Assembly: GCA_000708835.1 (NCBI GenBank)
Contig: DF237065.1
Span: forward strand, 62,001 to 126,000
Reading direction: 5' to 3'
Source: Klebsormidium nitens
Lineage: Eukaryota > Streptophyta > Klebsormidiophyceae > Klebsormidiales > Klebsormidiaceae
DNA: 64,000 bases
Numbering within the stretch: position 1 is the stretch's first letter; each line of letters opens with the position of its first letter. A program made the translations under genes and the position numbers. The notes below the pieces were generated by a model that saw only the letters and a list, made by a program, of their open reading frames with translations, was not told the DNA's origin and ran no database searches. Positions 48,294 to 59,338 of the stretch are shown here, in pieces.

Positions 48294-51200
48294 ATGGCGG
48301 CCGTCCCTTTGCATCTCAGTAGGATAAACCTCTCCTTTTGCCTCCTCATTGTACTCTCCTCATACATCATTGGACCGGTAGCGGGGCAATTCCCCATCCC
48401 CTGGGGACCGCCGGAAGAAGAGCGGTTCATCAACGGGCAGATCACAACGAGCCCCTTTGCCTTCCAGCCGGGGACTCCCCTCGACGGCCGCTACCAGTGT
48501 CTTACCAACACGAGCCTCCTCCCGCCCCTAGTTGTCACAGCCCCCTGCTTCACGGCAGCCAGCACCGACTCCCCCAACCTTGCTGACAAGTGGACTTGGA
48601 ATTTCCAGAATAGGACGGTCAACCCCTGGGTCGGGCTGCAGTATCGGCAGCCGGGGGCGTATTGTCTCGATGGCGGATCCCTCAGCATTGCCCCCGGGAG
48701 CGTGTACTCAGACGCCTTCATTTTGATCGCGCCGTGCGTCGACAGAGCCCCCGCACAGCAATGGGCCTGGGATGGCGCGTATCTTCAGATTGTGCCGACC
48801 ATTCAAAAGGACCGGTGGTTCGCGGTCAGCGCGCAGGACGCGACGCACTTCCAGCTGACGAGTAACCGTTCGCTGGCGGCGCCGCTCAACTTCGTATTGC
48901 CACCATACACCAACATCTGTGAGTTGTTTTTCAAATGTAATCTTTTGGTATCTTTTCTTGCAGCCGGCGAGCCTTGTTAGACCCGTGGAAGTTTCGTACG
49001 TTTCTGGTCCAATATCGCTATTTTTGCGCTGGTCATTGGCCTTTTTCGCATGCAGTTTGGAATTGTGTCAGCATCTTAACAAAAAAAGAAGATGGCAATT
49101 GAGAGAACAATGAAAGTGGAGGTGCATCGAGGACCGGGTAACAAGCGAAGAGCGTAGGAAGAATGCATGTTGAGTCTTTAAAAAGCTGGATGTTGGTCAA
49201 TGTGAAATTCTGTATCACTTGACAGTATGCATCTCAGCAATGATTGTCTGTTAGGGTCAGCTCTCTCCCCTCCGACGATCGTGCTCCGCGGGCTGGGCTC
49301 CTTGATGAGAAGATTTTCTTCCGTTTCGTAAGCTTCAAAAGTTGCGCGTCTACGTCCTGACACTGGAGTATGATGCCTGCGCATCAGAAGGATGAAAGGC
49401 ACAGCGCTCGAGTGTAATAAAGAATACAAGAAAGATCCATAAGCGTCCCTGTTACGCACATGCAGCGACGTACACAATTCAGCCTGGCAGTGTCCACTCC
49501 GATCCCAACGGCGTAACTCTCGCGATTCCAAGCAACATCGGCGACGGGCCGGGGCCGTGTCCGTACGGCCCCCACGCGGCCGGGACGTTTTCCAGTTCTG
49601 TCGACTGTTCCGCCAGGTCAGCACATACCGAATTGCAGGCATCAGGCCCCCGTCGGTTCCGGATGATTCGCATATAGTGTTGACTTTCATACTTGGAGGA
49701 TCCTAGACCCTCAGAATAGTGATTGTCCATGATCATGTTGTACTCAGGGGCGATTCGCACCCAAGCAGATAAGGCCAACTTTCCAGATAACGAATCTGAA
49801 ATTCATTCGCACATAAGCGCAGATTGGTCGATCTGAAAGTTGGAGCGTTCGCACATAAGCGCAGATTCAAGGCTCGAATTTGCGCGGCGTTCGCATATGA
49901 AGTCAGATTGCTCCGCAGATACAATGCGAATCTGAAAAAGCAAAACGACGAGACAACTTTGCCTGTGGACCTAAAAGGATAGGAAGGGGGTCCTTTTAGC
50001 CGTTTTGGAGTACATTTTCGTACTCGGCGGGGGCATATAAGTGTACATGGTCGGTACACCTTGTGTACAACGTGCGTACACCAGCACATTTGACTTTTTA
50101 TCGTCGAAGTGCAAATTGGGGGCATCTCGTGGCTTCCAATCTGATCTGCGCTTATCTGAATCTGGAAAGCGGCGCAGTTTCGCTTATCCGAAAGCTGCCC
50201 GGGTTATGCGCAGGTCAGATTGGCTTATTTGATCTGAGAAACTTTCAGATCAGATAAGAGGTCCAATCTGATCTGCAAAGTTGCTCGGGTGCGAATCGCC
50301 CCTCAGACTGTTGGCTTGGGTAGTTCCTTAGTAGTGTGTGTGAACGGAAAGCAGTTCGTGCAGTGCTGAGTTTGCAAAACGTAGGCCCCGTCAGTTCCCG
50401 ATGGCTACGTTCGTTGTGTGGACCATCATCTGGTAGGAGGATCCTAGACTCTCAGACTCGTGATCGCACAGTACTTGGACATTCGGCTTGGCCAACGCTT
50501 TCACAAACATGTGTGTCTGTGTATAGGTGCGACGCCACGCCCGGCTGCCTCGGGACCAACTTCGGCATTTCGGGGGGCATCGGGTGCTGCTATCTCAAGG
50601 CGTACTTTCCCCCCGCAACGACGTCGAGCACCTCAGGCTACAGTACGTACGTCAAGGGCACGGCAGGTAAGGTCGGTGGTTGCATAATTCTCGATATGAT
50701 GTATGGTGAACTTTAAGGGCAGTGAAGGAAAAGCCTCGACCTGGTACTGTTATTCTAATCCAAAGCTTTACGGTTCACGCACCCGCACCCACCCTAACTC
50801 TTCACTAACCCCACTTGTCCTTTCATTGACTACCGAGCTTGTTGATTGTGTTGATCGAAACGATGGGTGTCGGGAGAGAGAGGCAGTACAGTTTTCTACA
50901 GCTTGGTTAATCCGTTGTTCCGCTCAATTCGTTCGGTTTAGTTCTTTGAATGACATCCTGATGTTAGCTTCCACCCTCAGTGAAGTCATCCTTTAGTTTT
51001 GTGAGGCATGCTGACCTCAGACAGGCTCAGCTTTCATAATGAGCCTGCCTTCACTGGCGGCAAGAGGAGGAATCCCTCACTCCCTTTTCCGCGCCGCTCA
51101 GGCAACTCCTCGGGTTTGAACACTGATTCCGGGTCAAACTCGGGAAGGGTGATACAATGACTGTGCCCAATGGTAGCAGCACTGCGCCAAGGCTTGAACT

Positions 51201-54200
51201 TAACGGAGATAACGGATAATCAATCTTTGCGGTAAGAGCAGACACTGCATGTACGTTCCAGCACTTTCCAGATATTAAAGACCATTCTGCTTTCACAATG
51301 CCTGGCAAGCCCTTAGTAAAGCAGTTTGAGAGTTTGATGAAAGGAGTATTGCATCGACAAGGTTTAACCACCATGCTATTTATTTGCCTGCAGCGGAACC
51401 CTGGTTTCCAGCACTAAACCTCCCCTCCAGCCCCCGGGCCCCCGCACCCGCTCCCGGCCCCCAAGTTAACCCGATACTTAACCCAGAACCCAGTTCGAGC
51501 TCTGCTTCCGCGGCCATTGCCGGGGGGGTGGCTGGCGGTGTCGCTCTGTTGGCCCTCTTAGCGGTTCTCGGCTTTTGCTGCATTTGGGGCCGTCGACGCA
51601 GGCGGCGTGCCGAGCCACCGGCCGAGGATCCTGAGGGGAGCGATTATGAGAAGTCCGCGGCGCCCTATGCGCCCAGCATGGCGTCACCTGGCAGCAGTGA
51701 GCTCGAGAGTTTTTACTTTTTCTTCTTAACGTTAATAATAACGAAGTATTGGAACTGATTCCCGATTAACTAACAGTAAGAAGTAGCTAACTTTAAGATC
51801 AACGCCCTCAGACGTTAGTAATTGCGTTTTGGTTGGACCAACCTCGAGCTGGGTCTCAATCTTCCACGCTTTGGCAGACCCTTGGAAAAAGGCAGAGGGC
51901 AGCTCTCCGCCGTCGGTTTCTCTGGTGTGGCTGGTGTGTTTCAGAGCTTTGCTCCGACGCTCTATGCGATGTGAGTCCGGACAATTATGAGTGCAGCAAT
52001 CTATTCGCTGACCCTAGCTGGGTCAGCCACTTACTAGACCATAATGTATTCATTGTCGTATCGATTCATCTAATATCTTCGGCAGCATCACTGGCAACCT
52101 TCGCACAGAAATGAGGAGGGCATGGAGCAGACTGCAGAAGCGAAGTCTCGATGGACACGATTGAACGGAAGCGAAAGGGCCTCCGCTGCTGACGTCGCCT
52201 TACATTCAAGCCGTTCGTTTCTTTCAAAGCTCTCCTAGGATCCCGGATAGTTTTGACGGGGCTTCGGCAAAGGCTCAGATCGGCGAGCGTTCTGACTCAA
52301 AGGGCGCTTGCAACAATGGGGGCAGACGAGTGGACCAATCTGATTTACTAAACAATCTCTTGTGTTCTCGTATGAGCGGTCACTGTTGAGGCAGTTTAAA
52401 ACATCCGACGGTCATTGTGATGGTATTGATCATCAGAGAAGAGTACACAAGTTAGAAACTCGATGCTCGCCCCCGCGCAGATGTGAGCAGTCACCAAGCG
52501 TTCCTCCCGTGGAAGGAGTACCTTCAACAATCTTGCATCAAATGAAAGACAAGTAGAAGAATGCTTTTAGTGTTAAGGATAAATCACGAAATTGAAGATG
52601 GCAAGTTCGCCCCCGCGCAGATGTGAGCAGTCACCAAGCCTTCCTCCCGTGGAAGGAGTACCGGTACGAGGAGCTGTTCCTGGCAACCGGGCACTTTTCG
52701 CGGGCGAATCTGCTCGGCGAAGGCGCGTTTGGGAGCGTCTACCGGGGCGCGCTGCCGGACGGGACGGCCGTGGCCGTCAAACAGCTCAAAGCCGGGCCGA
52801 AGGTGGGCGGACACGTGTCGGCTTTTCGTTGGGCTGTGCTGTTAGAAACTCCGAAGAACTGCAGACATGCAGACGTGGCCAATCGAGAGCTCAAAGCGGG
52901 GCCGAAGGTGGGCGGACAAGTGTCACATTTTCATTGGGCTTTGTTGTTTGAGATGTATCAGAATTGTAGACGGGCAGACGTGGCAGTCAAACAGCTCGAA
53001 GCGGAGCCGAAGGTGGGCGGACAAGTGTCGACTCCTCATTGCACCACAGACTCCTCATTGCACCACAGCATTGTTGGAACTGATCAGGAGATAGAACATA
53101 GGAACATGGGAGTCTTGCAAGGTCTCAGCTGCCACTTTCAAAGGTTTCTCGAATTGATCATTAAATTGACAATCACGGGAAATGCAGATGAAAGGCAGAA
53201 GAGATGCAAGAAGCATTGGGTTGAGCAACGGCCATATGAAATTGCCGATAAGCTTCAAGGAGAGGTCCTCGTTGGATGTTAATCGCAGAGCGTTTGCTTA
53301 TGTGCTATTTCGGACGACCAAAGCGCTAATCCAAGAGGACACTGGAAGAACTCAATGTTTGTGACTTGGGGAGCAAACATCCAAGCTTTAAGGCCAAACG
53401 AAAGCGGCTGATCATTTCTGGTGAAAGACCTCTCTTCTAATTTCAGGGTCTCCGCCGCTCTCGTTCCTTTGCTTTGTCCGCTCACTGTGGAGTCTGGATT
53501 CTATCCATCGCTAACTCCTGTCAGTAACCGGCACAAAGCCATGCAACCGCTAATGCTATTCATTACTATCCCGTAGTCATTCCTCTGAGCTATGCAATCG
53601 CTGATGCTAGTCACTACTAAACCGTGCAGCTAACCCGCGCAAAGTCATGCAACAATCCTTTCCAAGTCATCACTAACCCATGTTATTAACCCGCGCAGAA
53701 CGCGGCAAAGAGCGACTTCGAGGCGGAGGTGAGCGCTCTGAGCCGCGTAAGCCACAAGAACCTGATCGCGTTCCGGGGTTACTGCGTAACCAGCGACAGT
53801 TACTACCTGGTTTTGGACCTGGCATCCCGAGGCAATCTGGACGTGGCGTTGCGGAGACCGCAGATGCGGACAGGTGCGTCGCTTTTCTTCTTTCGTGACC
53901 TTTCCTCATATTGCAACGAGGTTTCAAGACTGATCGAGGCAGATTAATACCCGGATTGTCAGTCGGTGCGTTCAAGAATGCTATCAACTGCAGGAGTCAA
54001 GCGTTTCCAGAGGTCTGGATGTTCAGCCCAGGCGCCCTCGAGAAGTAGCAGTGGAAAGAAGGCGTTTTTCATATCCGTTGTAAGATCAGCCCCAAAGCAG
54101 ACATTCTTAGGGCGGTCTCGCCATGGCTTTGTATCCGGGGTTTAAGTAACGGTGTTGGAGCGGTATCTAAGAGCTTCTGTTCAGAAGACTGATCTCTTTG

Positions 54201-57200
54201 GTGATTGGAGCAGATTTGCTCAGACTGAGTCTTTTTGCTCAGCTCTGTATTAAGTAACAGTGCTCGGAGCGAATCGTTCCAGGCATACCGCAGCGCGTGA
54301 AGAAAGCACCGTTTCTCTTAATGCGGAACGAAAGAGAAAAGTTGCCTTACAGCAGCAAAAACGCGCCCTCCGTTGCGTGCGCTCTCGGCAATCAAGCCCT
54401 AGAGGGCCCGGCCGATAAGCATCCCGAAAACCCGCTAGTTCCTGAACGCCTAGAATTGTTAGAGCCTGATTCGGGGAAACTTACGGAATCCTGAAACCCC
54501 GAAAATCCTTGACTCGTGGCACTCCCATCCGCTGCCAGATGTGCAAGTTCTCACGTGGTCCGAGCGCCTCCATATCGCGGCGGCCGCAGCACACGGCATA
54601 GCGTATCTGCATTACGACTGCTCCCCTGCGTTCATCCACAGGTGGGCGGAGGCTTACCTTTCTGCTGACGTCACCTTCTTTATCAACGTGTCAGGTTGAC
54701 GAGCCACGTTTTCACTTGGGCTCATTTAAGTGCTGGTTTATCGAGGGGTGCGGCTGGCGGAACGAAGTCCATGTCAATTGCTCGGTACTTGATTGTCGTA
54801 ATTGGGTCCTGATAAAGTTGAAGAAAGCGTGCAAGCTAAGTTTGGGAGGTATCGTCAAGCTGTTGGTGTTCTTTGCTGGGACTCTGGGGCTTAACTGCCA
54901 GCCTCCGGCTATTGCTGACGTGGGCATCCCTCCGGCTATTGCTGATGTGGACATTCCTCCAACTATTGCTGATGTGGGCATACGAATCCCACGAACACTA
55001 GTCCTTGTACCTGACCCGAAAGCTGGGGTCGCTATCATGGCCTAGCACTTCTGCTCTGCTGCTCTTGTCCGATGTCACTATTTTGAAGTATCCGGGTGTG
55101 GTATGTGGTCTAGGACATGCGTTGAGTCTTGCGTCCTATGTGTAGGTCATTCCAAAATATGCAAACTTTTAAAACTCTATATCCTCATTGCGCAGGGACA
55201 TAAAGGCGGCCAACATCCTCTTGGATTCGAAGCAGTACGCTAAGGTAAAAACTCTCCTCAGATTATCAGAAGCATTAGACCGTTAAGGTAACTTGTCCGC
55301 CTCAAAAGCATCTAAATTGTCAGGGAGCTCGGGAACTCGTTACGTTGTCATTGAAAACTCGCTTTTGAGACTCCAACGTGGCTCTCGGGTCCTTCCGTCC
55401 CTCACAGACCTCACAAACCTGAAGTTTTTCTGCTTGTTTGCTTTCATTTCTGCCCCGCAATAGCTCACGGTCTCAAGTCTAGGAGGTGACGATGAGTATA
55501 AGCACTTCGAATAAGCAATAAGCAATTCTTGCAAGTTCCGGGCAGATTGATCTCCATGCACTTGCTTCCCCAATACAGTGTCCGAGGTCATTGGGCGCAT
55601 GACGAACTTTCTGTCGTGTGCTCGATTGATTCTTCGGGCGACCTCTCAGCCGGGTTTTTGCTATTTGCAGGTCGCCGACTTCGGGCTCGCGAAGCTGATG
55701 GACGATCAGGACGACGCCGGCACGATGACATTAAAGGGCAGCTGGGGATACTTGGCACCGGAGTACGCACTCCAGGGACAGGTACGTACCGTTTTCTGCC
55801 GATCTTCGCTTCTCTACAAGGGGAGCGCCATGATGGCTGACATCAAGGCTTGGCGACGGGTGGGATTAGCTAGGTATTAATACTGTGGGTATGGGTACGG
55901 TCGCGTAGCAAACTTGATTCTTTGTTTTTAAATTGGTCATAAGTTGTGCTGTAACGCTTATGGGCGCTTATTCTTTCTGCAACCGAAATTTACAACGGTT
56001 GGGTGGTGCGAGGATGAGGTCGTGTCAAACTCATCGGCACACGCGTACCTGACTTTGGGTTTCGATCTTTTGGGGAGTCGTCGGAGGCCATTTGTTTTTT
56101 TTGCAGTCAATAAGTTGCACACCTGCAACTCTGTGAGCAAGTCTGTTGATTTCTAATGAAAGCCAGCAAATGGATCCCTAAACTGCTGAGACACAGTCAG
56201 AAAGGACATTCGCATTCTATAACGAGTCAGGGGAATGATATTCTGGTGGGATGGCCGCTTACACAAAATAACCCATCAGGAAGTCGTTCATTCAGAATCT
56301 GGGTCGCGCAAGCTGGTCGCCGGTGCGACGGAGAAAAGATGGGACCGTGGCAGAACCTTCTTGAGATCAGGACTGCAAAGCGCCCGAATTGGCAAAACTG
56401 GGTCAATAAGAAGGGGTGGGCCTGGAATACAAATCCCAGTTGCTTTTGCGGTTCCTTTGAGTCTTGTATTCAGATAGAGAGGGCCTCCTTCCCCCTCTGG
56501 TTGCGGCCCCGAAAGAACAAAGGGAAGAAGAGGAAGTACAAAGTGCTGACGCTTTTTTTGAGCCCGCCTCCCCAGGTCACCAAAAAGTCGGACGTCTACA
56601 GCTTTGGCGTGGTTCTCTTGGAGCTCCTCACCGGCCGCCGCGCTCAGCGCGCCTTCCCCAACGGAACGCGCCAAAATTTGACGGACCAGGTGAGGGGTTT
56701 TGGATGTTTTGGTTCAGGGTTTTGGTTTAATGTTCCAAGCTTTTCTAAGTTTATGGCTGTAAGGGAGCACGTTTGAATAAAGCGGCTGTTAAATGCGGTG
56801 CTATAGACTTGTTAGTTGCTCACGGAAAAGAGTTTTGAAGCGCTTTCGCAATAAAAAATGGTGCAGGCAAACCGGTCAGACTTGCAGGACGGAGTTGGCT
56901 ACAAATTCAACTTCAATTCCGTTGGTACATGTCAGATTTTCTGGAATCTGCCGTCAAGTTCTTGTTTTTGAAGGTTACATACAATGAATCACGGTGCGGG
57001 CGGCGGAGTTTGCACACCGGCACTTGCCGAACTGCCGTAGGTCAGAAGGGTTAAATCAAGAGCCGAGCCTTTGCTTTTACCTATGAAAGAAGAAGCAGTG
57101 ATTCCCTGAACTTAGAGCGATCCCCGGCCGTTCCTTTTCCGTGTCGTTTGAAGACCTTAGGTCTAAGCGTCTGAAGGTTCCTGGGTTTCGGGTTTTTCTT

Positions 57201-57985
57201 TTCTTGGGCTCTTGGTTTTGTGGAGTTTGGATTTTCGGTCTCGACATGGTACAGGTTGACCGTCGAGCTTGTTCAGTCCCCGACCAGATTTTCTGGGCGT
57301 ATGTCATATCAGGCGCTTGCAGCGCCCTTCTTCTACCAAGAGTAGCCCGGCGAAAAAAAAACGGCCGCCACTCGTCGTAATTTTCCCGGATCGACTTTGC
57401 GTGTTGGACATGTAACGGGGCTCTTACCTTTTTATCAGTCGGGTTACGGTCTGTTTAGTGCACGAATCTGGTTTCTAGATTCATCGCCAGTGCTTAACCA
57501 GGCCATGTAAGACTATGGTTAGCGATAAAACAAAATCTCAGCTTGTTGCTGACTCCGTCGTCTCCTCGCAGGTCATTGCTCTCCTCCGGCAGGGCGCCCC
57601 CGTTCCGCTTGATCCGCTCCTCAAGGAAGACGTTCCGCCGGAACAAGCCGCGTACCTCCTGAACATCGCGCTCGCCTGCACCGACCTGCAAGATTACATG
57701 CGCCCGTCCATCGGTGAAGTGTACCGGGCGCTCGAGGGCCTCGCCAAAGGGGTTGTCGGCCCGAGCTTCTTCCGGTCGGACGGCACCCTACGGCCCGGCG
57801 AGTCCATTCCGCCGGGGGTCGTGATTCCGGCGGTTCCGGTGTTTAGGTTTGGGACCCCCGCGGGCACACCCGAGGCGAGCTTCGCATCGGGGCGAGGCGA
57901 GACGGTGACGTCCTTTGCGGGGACCGACGTCAGCGCGGTGTCGTCCGTGAGTAACGACGTGAGTCAGATCCTGGATGGGCGGTAG
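48294..57985 (+). CDS. Receptor-like protein kinase with lectin/PAN-like ectodomain
   Basis: Eleven exons join in phase to 788 residues: 48294-48918, 49466-49616, 50527-50666, 51394-51696, 52621-52802, 53699-53873, 54539-54641, 55196-55244, 55671-55781, 56576-56689 and 57572-57985. Residues 1-31 form a signal peptide. A ricin-B-like segment carries the QxW-type motif [12 protein letters not shown] Cys-rich stretch ([16 protein letters not shown]...GCCYLK) resembles a PAN/apple module. A Pro-rich stalk precedes one helix (346-370) and a stop-transfer run of Arg. The kinase is complete: GEGAFGSV (439-446), VAVK (Lys460), HRDIKAAN (559-566), DFG (579-581), APE (605-607) and [16 protein letters not shown]. 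The cytoplasmic half resembles plant PERK/LRR-VIII type Ser/Thr kinases. It should sit in the plasma membrane and sense an extracellular, possibly glycan, ligand; the ligand is unknown. Confidence 0.88.
49615..50480 (+). repeat. Duplication of receptor kinase intron 2 segment, split by a MITE
   Basis: The order AGGCCCCCGTCGGTTCCGGA ... GGAGGATCCTAGACCCTCAG ... GTGATTG (49628-49733) recurs as AGGCCCCGTCAGTTCCCGAT ... GGAGGATCCTAGACTCTCAG ... GTGATCG (about 50382-50466). After removing the 556-base MITE the offset is roughly 185 bases. This indicates a tandem duplication followed, or accompanied, by transposon insertion between the copies. Confidence 0.75.
49747..50302. mobile_element. 556-bp Harbinger-like MITE in receptor kinase intron 2
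   Basis: The ends GGGGCGATTCGCACCC (49747-49762) and its exact reverse complement (50287-50302) are flanked by direct TCA trinucleotides (49744-49746 and 50303-50305). A 3-base duplication suggests PIF/Harbinger. The interior has TTCGCACATAAGCGCAGATT at 49806 and 49848 and many inverted AATCTGATCTGC blocks, and no transposase. It sits between the two halves of a local duplication of intron sequence. Confidence 0.85.
52460..52690 (+). repeat. Copy of receptor kinase exon 5 acceptor and head
   Basis: CGCCCCCGCGCAGATGTGAG then CAGTCACCAAGC...CCTCCCGTGGAAGGAGTACC occurs at 52467-52523 and again, 140 bases later, at the working exon (52621). The copy retains a perfect acceptor and reads [14 protein letters not shown] before diverging. 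The working copy is the downstream one. Confidence 0.92.
52785..53040 (+). repeat. 105-bp in-frame ladder of exon 5 tail and donor
   Basis: Units start at 52785, 52890 and 52995 ([30 protein letters not shown]). Each contains an identical donor context AAG|GTGGGCGGAC, at 52803, 52908 and 53013. The period is exactly 105 bases (35 codons) and the frame is open through all three units. Use of the second or third donor would insert 35 or 70 residues between kinase strand beta-3 and helix C. Confidence 0.9.
53525..53700 (+). repeat. Short ladder before receptor kinase exon 6
   Basis: Motifs of the form TAACC(C/G)G(C/G)(C/G)CA(A/G)A followed by (G)(T/C)CATGCAA, CACTA and AACC recur near 53526, 53580, 53633 and 53688. 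The last provides the working acceptor CCGCGCAG before 53699. The step is about 52-58 bases. Divergence is substantial, so unit borders are approximate. Confidence 0.55.
54902..54982 (+). repeat. 27-bp minisatellite, three copies
   Basis: CCTCCGGCTATTGCTGACGT then GGGCATC occurs three times head-to-tail with a few changes, at 54902, 54929 and 54956. It is 9 codons long and would read PPAIADVGI, but it lies in intron 7 of the receptor kinase and is probably not translated. Confidence 0.88.
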
Positions 57986-59338
57986 CTACACTGCAGAGCT
58001 GTGATACCGGTTGTATGGACAAGAGGAGAGCTGCGTCCGTTTCTGAACGGCAAACGTACAAGTGCAAGCGCGCTCCCTAAGCATCGAATGACGGCCGTCA
58101 AAGGGGAGTGAGGGGTTCGACCAAGTTCGTCGCGGCAAGCGACGCGTCGTTTGGATTGAGGGTCAAATGTCCGACAGGCCGAACAATGGGATGCCAAGTG
58201 TATTAATGGTTGCAATAGAGGAACTAGATCGACGCCTTGCACTCTAGTTCAGTAACTTATTGAACCGATGCTGCATTTGCTGCCGCTCCGAATATAGCTT
58301 GAGAGGTCCGACCAAGCGCCACTTACAGTACAAAAGCTTAACTTGATTACGATTCGCTCACCAGTGGGACCCGTTTAGGCTTCTCTACGAGAGAGCTCTT
58401 ACAAGCGGCGCGAGAGGAATGGAATTGACACGGTGGTTCACTACGGCCCTAGTAAGCGGAAGCCTGACAGCTGTATACGAACATGATAGCAGTCCAATCT
58501 GTACATTCAGAAAGATGTCGTTTGTACTATATTGCCAAGCGCTTCCAGGCTCCATTGTCGTGGATATGAGGTGTAGAAAGTTGGTTCGCTGAATGTCTGA
58601 AGCGAGTAACGGCGACTGATCCCCGTACGTTCAGCCGGCCGCGTGACCGCGTAATCTGCGTTTGTAGATTTCTCTCAAGCTAGTCCAATTTTTCAATCGT
58701 TAATAGACGTACATGATTGGCCAGAAGCCAGGTAATTTCTGACCCGGTGTTCGAGCTTCTTGTACGTGTTGGAATTGCACGTTTCACGGATAAGTTAGAT
58801 TGAACCGGCCCTCTTCGCTGTCATGTACCCCATGCCGCGGCCTGACATAAGTTTATGCATTGATTGAGCCTACATATGCGGTACTTGATATTCAGATGCA
58901 TGCGAATATTCAATCCTCAACGCGCCTAAGGCATGATGCACGCACGTCAAAGTACCAGATAATGATCTAACTAGCAGCTAGACGGTCAGAACGCCTGTAG
59001 CGTACAAACTTTCGAATTAACAAACCGAGAGCTTGTGAGCAAGAGCTGCAACTATATCGAAGTATTGCGTGTTTGGATAACAAAATTTGAAGGCTGGCTC
59101 ATATACTTGTAAGGTGCCCAAATCGACCGGCATGACTAGGCTAAGATTACGCTGCCTGTCTCCTTCACAGATGCTCCTCCATGTTTGTGTATGATCCTAC
59201 TGAAGGTCTCGACACCCATTGTGCGATTCATTTAGTAGGTGCCAATTAAGAAAGCTTCCGGAACTGCACTAACCGCCAAGCTGCATGCTTTCGTGCTTGT
59301 GACCAAAGCCCCCCGAATCAGTCAATATCCCTCTAAGC
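57986..59338. other. Convergent intergenic region
   Basis: This lies between the receptor kinase stop codon (57985, plus) and the GDSL lipase stop codon (59339, minus). I see no gene. Both 3' UTRs should lie here. Sequence is mixed and repeat-poor. Confidence 0.5.
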
